A stretch of DNA of 64,000 nt from Poriferisodalis sp965208895 (GTDB lineage Bacteria; Actinomycetota; Acidimicrobiia; Acidimicrobiales; Poriferisodalaceae). Of this stretch, positions 55,355 to 64,000 are shown in pieces (the first letter of the stretch is position 1; each line of letters begins with the position of its first letter). The notes below the pieces were generated by a model. That model had not been told where the DNA came from, searched no databases, and was given only the letters and a program-made list of their open reading frames with translations. The stretch lies in contig NZ_OZ242363.1 in assembly GCF_965208895.1 (NCBI RefSeq), positions 4,278,001-4,342,000 of the forward strand, read 5' to 3'. The position numbers and the translations under genes were made by a program.

Positions 55355-55690
55355 CTAGGCCAGCTGGGCCTTCGCCTCGTCGAGCGTCCCGAACACCGTG
55401 ATGATCTGATTGAAGCCGCTGATGCGGAACACTTCATCGACCGAGGCTGCGAGGGAGCAGACGGCGAAGGGCGTCGAGTTGCCACCGAGATGCTGTGCGA
55501 CGAGCAGCAGGACGCGCAGGCCGGCGCTGCTGATGTAGTCCATGGCTCCCATGTCGAGGATGACGCGATTGTCGTCGTCCGACAGAGCGGCCATCAGGAC
55601 CTCGTGGAAGTCCGCGGAGTTCGATCCGTCCACGCGGCCCGCGGGACTGATCACGTTGGTGCCTGCGTCCCGCTCCTGTGCGAGTTCCAT
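55355..55690 (-). CDS. STAS-domain anti-anti-sigma factor
   Basis: 111 residues, single STAS domain. VISPAGRVDGSNSADFHEVL and LDMGAMDYISSAGLRVLLLV contain the conserved Ser pair, one of which is phosphorylated by RsbW-type kinases. It is the first gene of the signalling operon and probably the substrate of both the kinase and the PP2C phosphatase encoded downstream. Confidence 0.92.
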   Translation of the reverse strand: MELAQERDAGTNVISPAGRVDGSNSADFHEVLMAALSDDDNRVILDMGAMDYISSAGLRVLLLVAQHLGGNSTPFAVCSLAASVDEVFRISGFNQIITVFGTLDEAKAQLA

Positions 55691-55853
55691 ATTGTGCAGC
55701 CTCCTGCGCAGCTACGAGATGCGGTTCTGCCGCATCATGCCAGTCCTCGGGAATGCCAGTTCGACACCCCGCAGTCCGGGCCTTTCGTCGGCGAAACTTA
55801 CTACACGCCTTCCCGGTATCCACCCATCGGGCTCAGTCTCATAGCCTGCGAGC

Positions 55854-57710
55854 GTGGGTCTGCGCCCGGAGGGGGGATCGGTACCGGATACGCCGGGGAG
55901 CTACCAATTCCTGGACGCGGACGGTCGCATCATCTACGTCGGCAAGGCCAAGAGCCTGCGCTCCCGGCTGAACAGCTACTTCGGCGATCCCGCCGGACTG
56001 CATCCGCGCACCGCCCAGATGGTCGCCACGGCTGCATCCGTCGAGTGGATCGAAGTCTCCACCGAGGTCGAGGCGCTGATGCTGGAGTACAGCCTCATCC
56101 AGCGGCATCAGCCGAGGTTCAACGTACGGCTGCGAGACGACAAGTCGTACCCGTTCCTCGCGGTCACCCTCTTGGACGAGTGGCCCCGGGCGATGGTGAT
56201 TCGGGGTCGGCGTAAGCGCGGGAACCGGTACTTCGGCCCGTACGGCCACGCATATGCCATCCGTGAGACGCTCGACCTGCTGCTGCGGACGTTCCCGATC
56301 CGTACCTGCAGCGACAGCAAGCTGAAGACCCATCAACGGCTCGGCCGGCCGTGCTTGCTGTACCACATCGAGCAGTGCGCTGGACCCTGCGTCGACGAGA
56401 TCGACGCAGACTCCTACGACCGGCTCGTGCGGGATCTGGTCCGTTTCCTCGAGGGGGACACCGAGGCCATTGTCAATGATCTCGAACAGCGCATGGCTGA
56501 CGCATCGGCGGAACTGGAGTTCGAGCTGGCTGCGCGGCTGCGGGACCGCTTGGGCAGCGTGCGGCGCGCGATCGAGAAGCAGCAGCTTGCCGGCACCCGG
56601 AACGAGGACTTCGACGTCATCGGCATCAGCGACGATGAGCTCGAGGCGGCCGTCCAGCTGTTCTTCGTGCGCAAGGGGCGGGTGATGGGCCAGCGCGGCT
56701 TCGTGGTGGACAAGGTCGAAGCGCTCGACGGTCCCCAGCTCGTCTCCCGGGTGCTGTCGGGGCTGTATCACGAGGAGAATCCGCTGGGCTGGCCGAAGCT
56801 GGTGCTCGTCCCCGAATTGCCCGCAGAGACCGGCTTGTACGAGCAATGGCTGAGTTCGGCGCGAGGCTCTCGGGTGACGCTGCGCATCCCGCAGCGGGGC
56901 GACAAGCGCGCATTGATGGACACGGCGTGCCACAACGCCCGCGAATCGCTCGCGCGGCACCGGCTGCGCCGCGGCAGCGACCACAACAGCCGCGCCCGCG
57001 CGCTGAACGAGTTGGCAGAGCACTTGGAGTTGCCGCAGCCGCCGCTGCGCATTGAGTGCTACGACATGAGCCACCTGCAGGGCACGCACTATGTGGGGTC
57101 GATGGTGGTGCTCGAAGACGGCCTGCCGCGCCGCAGCGAGTACCGCCATTTTCGGCTTCGCAATGTCGAGGGCAACGACGATTACGCAGCCATGGACGAG
57201 GTGTTGCGTCGGCGTCTGCGGAATTACCTGGCCGAGCGCGATCTGCCTGCGGCTGAGCAGGGACGGTTCGCCTACCCGCCGCAGCTGCTGGTGGTGGACG
57301 GCGGCAAGGGTCAGCTCAGTGTTGCGGCGGCGGTGCTCGACGAACTGGGGCTGGGGGAGGAGATCCCGGTGTGCGCGCTCGCGAAGCAGTTCGAGGAGGT
57401 CTTCGTGCCGGAGCGTTCGGAGGCGGTGCGGATCCCGCGGCAGTCAGACGCGCTGTATCTGCTGCAGCGGGTGCGCGACGAGAGCCATCGATTCGCGGTG
57501 TCCTATCACCGCAGGCTTCGCAGCAAGGCTCTCAAGCGCGGGGTGCTCGACGGAATCGCCGGTCTGGGGGACAAGCGGCGAGCACGCCTGGTGCGCGAAT
57601 TCGGAGGCGTCGGCGCTGTGAAATCGGCGTCGCTTGCAGAACTGCAGGAGTTGAGCTGGCTGCCCGATGCTGTCGCCGAGGCGGTCTACGCCGCGACCCA
57701 CCCGAGTTAG
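55854..57710 (+). CDS. uvrC: Excinuclease ABC subunit C
   Basis: 618 residues from GTG 55854. GIY-YIG nuclease (PGSYQFLDADGRIIYVGKAK), UVR motif (ELEFELAARLRDRLGSVRRA), RNase-H-like second nuclease (IECYDMSHLQGTHYVGSMVV, PPQLLVVDGGKGQL) and a C-terminal helix-hairpin-helix region. It makes the two incisions around a lesion marked by UvrB. It is followed by rapZ, as in many actinobacteria. Confidence 0.95.
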   Translation: MGLRPEGGSVPDTPGSYQFLDADGRIIYVGKAKSLRSRLNSYFGDPAGLHPRTAQMVATAASVEWIEVSTEVEALMLEYSLIQRHQPRFNVRLRDDKSYPFLAVTLLDEWPRAMVIRGRRKRGNRYFGPYGHAYAIRETLDLLLRTFPIRTCSDSKLKTHQRLGRPCLLYHIEQCAGPCVDEIDADSYDRLVRDLVRFLEGDTEAIVNDLEQRMADASAELEFELAARLRDRLGSVRRAIEKQQLAGTRNEDFDVIGISDDELEAAVQLFFVRKGRVMGQRGFVVDKVEALDGPQLVSRVLSGLYHEENPLGWPKLVLVPELPAETGLYEQWLSSARGSRVTLRIPQRGDKRALMDTACHNARESLARHRLRRGSDHNSRARALNELAEHLELPQPPLRIECYDMSHLQGTHYVGSMVVLEDGLPRRSEYRHFRLRNVEGNDDYAAMDEVLRRRLRNYLAERDLPAAEQGRFAYPPQLLVVDGGKGQLSVAAAVLDELGLGEEIPVCALAKQFEEVFVPERSEAVRIPRQSDALYLLQRVRDESHRFAVSYHRRLRSKALKRGVLDGIAGLGDKRRARLVREFGGVGAVKSASLAELQELSWLPDAVAEAVYAATHPS

Positions 57711-57738
57711 GAAGGCGCGCACAGCCATGAATTTCCTG

Positions 57739-57810
57739 TTGCTGCACGGTTATCTCCCGCCCTTCTTCGCTGCCGGTGGCGGGCCGCTCGGGCGCAGGCT
57801 CCGCCTCTGG
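57739..57810 (-). repeat. Dispersed intergenic repeat, copy 4 (shorter, more diverged)
   Basis: On the minus strand it reads CAGAGGCGGAGCCTG (dyad), GCGCCCGAGCGGCCCGCC, AGCGAAGAAGGGCGGGAGA and CCGTGCAGCAAC. These match copies 1 and 2 in the same order. It lies in the 176-nt gap between uvrC and rapZ, antisense to both. Confidence 0.6.
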
Positions 57811-57886
57811 GTGCTGGCAGGTACCTGAGAGCGCCGGGGCATCGGGCACACTCGGCCCGCGCCAGCCAGCCAATACCATCGACGCG

Positions 57887-58801
57887 GTGGCTGGGGGGCC
57901 GGAGTTTGTCATCGTGGCTGGCTCGTCGGGCGCGGGCCGCTCCACCGCAGCGAATGCGCTCGAGGATGTCGGCTGGTTCGTCATCGACAACCTGCCGCCC
58001 CACCTCATCGGCGATGTGGCCGACATGGTGGCCCGCCCCGGCTCCCGGCTGCGACGCGTGGCACTCGTCGCAGGCACCCGCGAGTACCGGGAGGACCTCG
58101 TCACGGCGATCACGCAGCTTCGTGAGCGCAACAGTTCGGTACGAGTCGTGTACCTGGATGCACCGACAGACGTGCTGGTTCGCCGCTACGACGACACCCG
58201 GCGGCGCCACCCGCTGCATACCGCCGATCTGCCCGCGGTCGCCCCGGTCTCGGGGCCGTCTGGTGCGGAGCCGGTTGCGGAGTCGGTCGTCGACGCGATC
58301 GAGCTGGAGCGAGAGCTGCTCGCCGATGTGCGCGAGACGGCCGATGTCGTCATCGACACCGGCGATCTGAATGTGCACGAGCTGCGCGACCGGGTGCGTG
58401 ACGAGTTCGGCGCGCCCGGCGACGATCCTCAGATGCGTACCGCGGTGATGTCGTTCGGCTACAAGCACGGTGTTCCCACCGAAGCCGATCTGGTGTTCGA
58501 CTGCCGCTTCCTGCCGAATCCGCATTGGGTGCCCGAGCTGAGGCCCTACACCGGACTGCATCGGGGGGTGCGCGAGTGGGTGCTTGGCCAGCCGGCAACC
58601 GGCGCCTTCTTGGGGCACCTCATGCCGCTGCTCGAAGCGCTGTTGCCGTGCTATCGCGCCGAAGGCAAGTCGTACCTGACGATTGCGCTGGGCTGCACCG
58701 GCGGCAGGCACCGCAGCGTGGCAATCGCCGAAGAAGTCACCCGCCTGCTGGCCTCGGCGGGCCACGAACTCCACTGCCGCCACCGCGACATCGCCCGCTG
58801 A
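57887..58801 (+). CDS. rapZ: RNase adapter protein RapZ / YvcJ
   Basis: 304 residues. P-loop VAGSSGAGRSTAANALED (Arg in place of the usual Lys), DNLPPHLIGDVADM, VYLDAPTDVLVRRYDDTRRR and the C-terminal IALGCTGGRHRSVAIAEEV and CRHRDIAR are RapZ hallmarks. It is a nucleotide-binding protein that senses a cell-wall precursor in enterobacteria; in actinobacteria its role is less clear. GTG 57887 begins the family sequence (VAGGPEFVIVAG). Confidence 0.92.
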   Translation: MAGGPEFVIVAGSSGAGRSTAANALEDVGWFVIDNLPPHLIGDVADMVARPGSRLRRVALVAGTREYREDLVTAITQLRERNSSVRVVYLDAPTDVLVRRYDDTRRRHPLHTADLPAVAPVSGPSGAEPVAESVVDAIELERELLADVRETADVVIDTGDLNVHELRDRVRDEFGAPGDDPQMRTAVMSFGYKHGVPTEADLVFDCRFLPNPHWVPELRPYTGLHRGVREWVLGQPATGAFLGHLMPLLEALLPCYRAEGKSYLTIALGCTGGRHRSVAIAEEVTRLLASAGHELHCRHRDIAR

Positions 58802-58806
58802 GAGGC

Positions 58807-61752
58807 TCAGGGGCGGGTGGATTTGCCGCCGTGAACCGACGGCTCCTCGCACCACTGCCGCTGCAGCACCGCGAGCGGCTCGAAGATGCTCTCGGGAAGC
58901 CCGAGGACCCCCGCCAGCAGCGCCCGGTCCAGCTCCTGGCGTGCGCTGTCGCGGTAGGCCTCGTTGGCAGGCAGCATCGGGCGATCCCGGATCCCGTCCG
59001 CAAGCACGGCGCAGGCATCGACCTGCTCCTGCGACAAGCGGCGCGGATTGAGCACTGGGATCTTTCCCAGCGTGGTGATCGTCAGGCTTGCACGCCCTTG
59101 CTGCTGGCGAGTCGAGACTGACCAGCGTGCGACGAGCCCGAGCGTGGTGTTGAGCCAGAGCGCGATCACCGGTTCCCACGCCCGTTCGTCCAGCAGGAAC
59201 GACGGCCACGCTCGACCGCCGATCACTGGTTCGGAGGTCATGCACCCACCGAGTGGCTGTGAGTTCACTTGGAAGTCGCAGTTGACATGCAATCGGGTTG
59301 CGGTTGCCCAAGTCTTCAGCGCCTCCACCCGCATCCCAGATCGGAGCAGTCCGGCGAAGTCAGGTGCGACGCACAATGCGGACTCGCGGCCCGATGCAGC
59401 TGCGTGGGCCCACAGAATCGGATAGGACGGCGTGTGTTCCGGGTCGATTGGCCCGAGTTCGAACGGACCGCGTGGTGCGCCCGTACTCGGATGTGCACCG
59501 TTGATGTCGCGATGTACAGGGCCGGGCCGCCCGAGATCAGCGAGCGCGCATGTCGACACGTCAACTGTGGCGTGGCGAGGAAGAGCCAGTCGGCCTTCGG
59601 CGAGCGCGGTGGCACACATGACGAGATCGGGCTCCGCTACGGCGAGCAGCATCGGCCCGTTCGTGCCGGCGGGTTGGACATGGCCGATGGTGTCGTCGCC
59701 GACGCGCAGATAGCTGGGCGCCGCCTCGGCGGCGTCGCTGATCGACTGGGCAACCCAGACGGCTGCTGTTGCAGATTCCGGCCGACGGGCCAGCGTGACC
59801 CATCTGGTCTCGGTGGCGCGGCTGCGACGTCGGGTGGGAGATTTCCGGGCGATCACCAGCGCTTCGGCCATGCCGGTGTCGGCTGAGAAGGCACGCTCCG
59901 TCGAGCCATGGGCAGCGAGGCCCACCCAGGTGACCTCGTCGCAATGCTTGTCGAGGAGCCGACGCGACGCCGCCCAGCTGTTGCCGGTGACCGCAGCGAA
60001 GGGAAGCACCAGCGCCATGACGCCACCGGGCTTGGTCTTGGCGAAGGCCAGATCCACGAAATTGGATGCCAGTCCGGCATTTCCGTGACCGGCTCGCAGG
60101 CTGCCGACTCGCTGCATCAGGTTCTTGAGACGCTCGCTCATGGCACGCTGATCAGCAGGATCGGTCTCGAATCCGGCGAACGACGGAACTGGCACGCCCG
60201 CCGCAGCTGCGGTCTCGTGGTTCGTGGGTCGGGTGAACGGCGGATTCATGATGCAGAGATCCAGCGAGTGGTCGTCGAGTTGCATTTGCGGCACGGCTTG
60301 GCGATCGGTGCCCGAGACGCGTTCGACGGACCGCACCAGCAGGGAGCTGACCTGTCCTTGCTCGCCCAGCAGATCGAGCGATCCGACGGCCATGTGGCCG
60401 TCCGGGCCGTGCGCAGCGTCGGCCTCGATGGGTGATCTGTCGTACGCGCTCGACCGGCCGTAGTCGACCAAGTGGATGCCGCAGTGTCCGAAGCTCAGCT
60501 CCGGATGAGCTGAGGCGAGCATGGTGGCGGTCAAGTGTGCCGCGGCCGGCATGACATCGGCGCCGATGAGTGCGTGCTCGATCATGGCTGTGTGCAGATC
60601 GGCGTCGTCGAGGCCGGCACGCCGCACCCGTGCTCGGATGCGCTGGTAGGCGGCTGACAGCAGCACGCCGGTGCCACAGGCGAAGTCAGCGGCCCGAAGC
60701 CCGGTGACCGACGACGGGTCGCCCCAGTCGAGACGCTGGTCGAGCTGTTGCAGGGCCAGTTCGGCGAGCAGGGCGGCGGCCGACGGCAGCGTGTAGAAGG
60801 TTGCGAGGAACTTGCGGTCCACGATCATGCGGCCGAACATCTGACCGGTCATGTCCTGGACTTGGTTCGCCCCGGCTTCGTGCAGTGCGAGCGCGGCCGT
60901 CGACATAGCCCCGCACAGGAAGCTGCTGGTGGGGGCTGGGATAGCCCGCAGCAGTCGGGTTGCGATATCGAAGATAGGCAGGTAATCGATCTCGAGGATC
61001 CGATTCCAAGCGGTGAGCGTGCCCACGAGGTCGAGGGTGTGCGTCTCGCTCTGCGTTGAGCGGATGTCGCCGATGGACGGCGTGGAGTAGTGCTGCGAAA
61101 CGGCTTCTTGGAACAGGAAGGCATTGGCGAGGATCACCGAGGCCATGCGCCAGGTCTGATGCTCCGTGGCTTCATCCGGCGCTTGACGAAGCTCTCGCGC
61201 CACCCTGGCTCGGACATGCGGCGTCGCGTCGTTCAGGAGTTGGACGCCGATCGCCACGGCAGTCTCGAGCGTGTCCGCCGCCTCGTCGAGTCGACGTACC
61301 GAGACTGCGAGCGTTTCCAAGGTGTCTGCAAGCGCGCGCAGGCTCCCGCTCATCCAGCCGTCGGCTGGCAGACGCCGGGTGGGCGTTCCCGCGCGTAGCA
61401 CAGCCCATCGAAGGTCGTCCGCAGCGGCCAGCCTCAGGTGAAGGCCGGCCGACGGGACGTCGCGCATCCGACGAGGCACGATGAGCGCGACGACCGTTTC
61501 CACCGGCAGCGGCGCACCCTCGATCTGCACGTCGAGACGGGCCTGCGCATCGTCCTCGACGGTGTTCGCCGGCTCGAATTCGGTCTCGATCACTAGCGGG
61601 CTTGCACGCGGTACATCGATGGTGATGTCCGGCCGGCGGCCCGGCTGTCCAACAATCCGACCGGTCCGCTCAGCCTCGACGGTCCAGCGAGGATGCATTC
61701 GCCGCAACGCATTGGCCAGCTCGACGTTGAAAGCGTGCTCCGTCAATGCCAC
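58807..61752 (-). CDS. Large N6-adenine DNA methyltransferase with N-terminal nuclease-like region (Type IIG-like)
   Basis: 981 residues. Methyltransferase motif I is DFACGTGVLLSAAYQ and motif IV is IMNPPFTRPTNHE, the gamma-class order of N6-adenine enzymes. The N-terminal 120 residues contain GRRPDITIDVPRASPLVIET followed by EFEP, which looks like a PD-(D/E)xK core with Glu at the third position (activity uncertain). Residues about 930-950 (GKIPVLNPRRLSQEQVD) are typical of target-recognition ends of such enzymes. No separate restriction or specificity gene is beside it. It lies opposite to rapZ and gap and ends 5 nt from rapZ. Confidence 0.8.
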   Translation of the reverse strand: MALTEHAFNVELANALRRMHPRWTVEAERTGRIVGQPGRRPDITIDVPRASPLVIETEFEPANTVEDDAQARLDVQIEGAPLPVETVVALIVPRRMRDVPSAGLHLRLAAADDLRWAVLRAGTPTRRLPADGWMSGSLRALADTLETLAVSVRRLDEAADTLETAVAIGVQLLNDATPHVRARVARELRQAPDEATEHQTWRMASVILANAFLFQEAVSQHYSTPSIGDIRSTQSETHTLDLVGTLTAWNRILEIDYLPIFDIATRLLRAIPAPTSSFLCGAMSTAALALHEAGANQVQDMTGQMFGRMIVDRKFLATFYTLPSAAALLAELALQQLDQRLDWGDPSSVTGLRAADFACGTGVLLSAAYQRIRARVRRAGLDDADLHTAMIEHALIGADVMPAAAHLTATMLASAHPELSFGHCGIHLVDYGRSSAYDRSPIEADAAHGPDGHMAVGSLDLLGEQGQVSSLLVRSVERVSGTDRQAVPQMQLDDHSLDLCIMNPPFTRPTNHETAAAAGVPVPSFAGFETDPADQRAMSERLKNLMQRVGSLRAGHGNAGLASNFVDLAFAKTKPGGVMALVLPFAAVTGNSWAASRRLLDKHCDEVTWVGLAAHGSTERAFSADTGMAEALVIARKSPTRRRSRATETRWVTLARRPESATAAVWVAQSISDAAEAAPSYLRVGDDTIGHVQPAGTNGPMLLAVAEPDLVMCATALAEGRLALPRHATVDVSTCALADLGRPGPVHRDINGAHPSTGAPRGPFELGPIDPEHTPSYPILWAHAAASGRESALCVAPDFAGLLRSGMRVEALKTWATATRLHVNCDFQVNSQPLGGCMTSEPVIGGRAWPSFLLDERAWEPVIALWLNTTLGLVARWSVSTRQQQGRASLTITTLGKIPVLNPRRLSQEQVDACAVLADGIRDRPMLPANEAYRDSARQELDRALLAGVLGLPESIFEPLAVLQRQWCEEPSVHGGKSTRP

Positions 61753-62027
61753 CTGAGATTCCGCCTGTCGTCCGAAGCGCCGGATTTCCTTCTGCGAAGG
61801 GCCCTTGGTTCACGTATCGACTCGGACTGGATCGGCCGCAGGTCTGAGGCAACCGGCACTGCGGCTGCCTCGTCACATCAGGTCATCTGTTGTTGCATGG
61901 TACGACCCGCAGCACCCGTCACGGGGATGGGCGGCCGGAGGGCGCGCGTCCGCTAGACAGCTAGCGACAGAACGGGCCGGGGCACAGGCAGCCTGCCGGG
62001 CTCGCAGAGCGAAGAGGACTGCAACAG
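61753..62027. promoter_or_regulatory. Divergent intergenic region upstream of gap
   Basis: 275 nt between the methyltransferase start and gap. It must hold promoters for both; AGAGGA about 8 nt before the gap ATG is its ribosome-binding site. I see no clear operator, riboswitch or hairpin worth naming. Confidence 0.4.
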
Positions 62028-63032
62028 ATGAGCGTGCGCGTAGGCATCAACGGCTTCGGCCGTATCGGGCGCAATTTCTACCGGGCGGCCGACCGCCCCG
62101 ACTGCGACATCGAGATCGTGGCGGTGAACGATCTCGGCGACACCGTCACCATGGCTCACCTGCTGAAGTACGACTCGGTGCTCGGCAATCTGCCGCACGA
62201 CATCGCGGCGACCGACGGTGGCATCTCGATCGACGGCAAGGTGCTGCCGGTGCTCTCGGAGCGCAACCCGGCGGATTTGCCGTGGGTGGACTACGGCGTC
62301 GACGTGGTCGTGGAGTCCACCGGCATCTTCACTTCCCGTGACAAAGCGGCGATGCATCTCGACGCCGGTGCACCGCTGGTGATCGTGTCGGCCCCGGCCT
62401 CGGGCGCGGATGCCACGTTTGTCGTCGGCGTCAACGACGCCGACTTCGACCCCGAGGCGCACAAGGTGGTCTCGAATGCGAGCTGCACCACCAACTGCTT
62501 CGTGCCCATGGTGCAGGTGCTTGACCAGGCGTTCGGCGTCCAACAGGGCCTGATGACGACCATCCACGCCTACACGGGCGACCAATCGCTGGTGGACGGG
62601 CCGCACTCCGACCTGCGCCGGGCTCGTGCAGCAGCCGTGAACATCATCCCGACCTCGACAGGTGCCGCCCGAGCGACCGGGCTGGTGCTCCAGTCGATGG
62701 CAGGCAAGCTCGACGGCACGTCGCTGCGGGTGCCGATCCCCGACGGCTCGATCACCGACTTCACCGCAACGCTGGACGCTCGCCCTAGCGTCGAGGAAGT
62801 GAACGAGGCCTTCGCTGCCGCAGCGTCCAAAGGGCCGCTCGCAGGAGTGCTGGACTATTCCACCGATCCGCTGGTGAGCAGCGACATCGTGGGCAATCCG
62901 GCGAGCTGCGTGTTCGACGCGGACCTGACGATGGCGATGGGCACCATGGTCAAGGTGCTCGGCTGGTACGACAACGAGTGGGGTTACTCGAACCGGCTGG
63001 TGGACTTGGTCGGCATCGCTTGCAACCGATGA
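62028..63032 (+). CDS. gap: Glyceraldehyde-3-phosphate dehydrogenase
   Basis: 334 residues. NAD-binding VGINGFGRIGRNFYRA, the catalytic Cys in SNASCTTNC, TIHAYTGDQSLVDGPHSDLR, RAAAVNIIPTSTGAA and the C-terminal WYDNEWGYSNRLVDL are all standard. It converts glyceraldehyde-3-phosphate to 1,3-bisphosphoglycerate. It overlaps pgk by 4 nt (ATGA), the usual glycolytic pair. Confidence 0.97.
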   Translation: MSVRVGINGFGRIGRNFYRAADRPDCDIEIVAVNDLGDTVTMAHLLKYDSVLGNLPHDIAATDGGISIDGKVLPVLSERNPADLPWVDYGVDVVVESTGIFTSRDKAAMHLDAGAPLVIVSAPASGADATFVVGVNDADFDPEAHKVVSNASCTTNCFVPMVQVLDQAFGVQQGLMTTIHAYTGDQSLVDGPHSDLRRARAAAVNIIPTSTGAARATGLVLQSMAGKLDGTSLRVPIPDGSITDFTATLDARPSVEEVNEAFAAAASKGPLAGVLDYSTDPLVSSDIVGNPASCVFDADLTMAMGTMVKVLGWYDNEWGYSNRLVDLVGIACNR

Positions 63033-64000
63033 GCGTCGCTGGCGGGCTGCCGACGCTTGAGGATCTCGAGCAGCGACTCGGTGGCCTCGACGGCCGGCGC
63101 ATCTTGGTTCGCTGCGACTTCAACGTCCCGCTGCGTGAAGGCGCCGACGGGCAACATGAGATCGGCGACGATCTGCGCATACGTGCGGCCCTGCCGACTC
63201 TGCGCTGGCTGACCGAACGCGGAGCGGCCGTGACCGCGTGCTCGCACCTGGGCCGTCCCGGCGGCACGCCAGATGAGCGTTTCACGCTGACACCCGTAGC
63301 GGGGCGCCTGTCGGAGTTGGCACCCGGCGTCGCGTTGGCCCAGAACCTCCGCTTCAGCCCGGGGGAGGTGGCGAACGACCCGGCCTTCGTGGATGCGCTT
63401 GTCAAAGGCGGCCCCGGTGCCCCCTTCGCAACGTCGCCATCGGGTCTGGCCCCCTTCGACGGCTACGTGAACGACGCTTTCGGTGCGAGCCATCGGTCGC
63501 ACGCATCCATCGTCGGGCCGCCGCAGCGCCTGCCGAGCGCAGCGGGCCGGTTGCTCCACCGGGAAGCCGAGGTGCTCGGCGGCCTGCGAACCGACGCCAA
63601 GCGGCCGTTTGTGGCGGTGCTGGGCGGGGCCAAAGTCAGCGACAAGCTCGGCGTGGTCGAAGCACTGCTGTCGGTGGTCGACACGCTGGTGATCGGCGGA
63701 GGCATGTGTTTCACCTTCTTGGCCGCTCTCGGGCACCCCATCGGCGAATCGCTGTGCGAGCCCGACTTCATCGAGACCTGCACGCGCCTGATGGGCAGCG
63801 GCGCCAACATCGTGCTTCCCGCCGACATCACCGCCCTCGACGCCGGCGGCACCGTGCGCCAGATGGGTCGCAGCCTGCCCGATGGCTTCCGCGGTCTCGA
63901 CATCGGCCCCGGCTCGGCAGCCGAGTTCGACGACGTCATCGCTCGTGCCCGCACCGTCTTCTGGAACGGACCGATGGGTCTGTTCGAGGACGAGCGTTTT
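63029..64000 (+). CDS. pgk: Phosphoglycerate kinase (3' end beyond window)
   Basis: 324 codons are visible from ATG 63029 without a stop; the family length is about 390-400. RILVRCDFNVPLREG, the substrate motif CSHLGRPGG, VNDAFGASHRSHAS and VAVLGGAKVSDKLGV match Pgk, and the window ends at FWNGPMGLFEDERF shortly before the C-terminal nucleotide-binding loop. Start overlaps the gap stop, so it is translationally coupled. Confidence 0.95.
   Translation, partial: MSVAGGLPTLEDLEQRLGGLDGRRILVRCDFNVPLREGADGQHEIGDDLRIRAALPTLRWLTERGAAVTACSHLGRPGGTPDERFTLTPVAGRLSELAPGVALAQNLRFSPGEVANDPAFVDALVKGGPGAPFATSPSGLAPFDGYVNDAFGASHRSHASIVGPPQRLPSAAGRLLHREAEVLGGLRTDAKRPFVAVLGGAKVSDKLGVVEALLSVVDTLVIGGGMCFTFLAALGHPIGESLCEPDFIETCTRLMGSGANIVLPADITALDAGGTVRQMGRSLPDGFRGLDIGPGSAAEFDDVIARARTVFWNGPMGLFEDERF

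Noticed and set aside
57887..58801. Arg instead of Lys in the RapZ P-loop (GAGRST)
   Set aside because: Actinobacterial RapZ homologues commonly have GRST, so it is not a defect of this copy.

Overview
The window is GC-rich chromosomal DNA with the codon use, frequent GTG starts and gene order of an actinobacterium. The run pdtaR-like regulator, polA, rpsA, coaE, DUF4193-like gene, uvrB, uvrA resembles the mycobacterial order. A mycothiol-dependent formaldehyde dehydrogenase homologue and the uvrC-rapZ and gap-pgk pairs agree. An uncultured Acidimicrobiia-type lineage is my best guess, but no 16S gene is present to settle it.

Layout. (1) 1-4.0 kb: a plastic defence region on the minus strand, with a Type ISP-like nuclease/helicase running off the left edge, a separate Type ISP C-terminal (specificity) ORF broken at a G11 tract, a transposase-like remnant, and a plus-strand Fic protein. 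(2) 4-12.2 kb: an accessory catabolic region holding an SDR, an esterase, a tight P450-P450-glutamine amidotransferase operon, and two glutamine-synthetase-like ligases. (3) 12.2-17.2 kb: a complete branched-chain-amino-acid-type ABC importer with fused permease and ATPase. (4) 17.3-28.1 kb: acyl-CoA metabolism (PaaA-like di-iron protein, MaoC pair, enoyl-CoA hydratase, AidB-like acyl-CoA dehydrogenase, tandem CaiB fusion) plus a CapA lipoprotein and a serine hydrolase.

(5) 28.3-32.25 kb: an AT-richer island inserted directly behind fabF and bounded by a divergent second copy of the fabF 3' end. It carries a co-directional minus-strand operon: small ORF(s) with a G12 tract, a secreted 122-residue protein, a DUF5819/SdpA-like membrane protein, an HTTM/SdpB-like membrane protein and a serine hydrolase. 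I think this may be an SDP-like peptide-toxin or peptide-maturation system, and it is the most interesting item here.

(6) 32.25-36.8 kb: the type II fatty-acid operon fabD-fabH-fabG-acpP-fabF, with an unusual FabD that carries a C-terminal biotinyl/lipoyl-like domain. (7) 36.9-49.9 kb: tRNA-Leu(CAA), an ANTAR regulator, polA, rpsA, coaE, uvrB, the mycothiol enzyme and uvrA, the last with an SOS box. (8) 50-55.7 kb: a minus-strand signalling operon (STAS protein, receiver-PP2C phosphatase, anti-sigma kinase, ligand-binding lipoprotein, histidine kinase) that couples ligand sensing to partner switching. (9) 55.8-64 kb: uvrC, rapZ, then a DNA methyltransferase on the opposite strand where many actinobacteria have yvcK and whiA, then gap and pgk (truncated by the window end).

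A roughly 70-95 bp GC-rich, hairpin-forming repeat recurs in four intergenic spaces (near 17.2, 22.8, 33.8 and 57.8 kb) and matches no family I can name.
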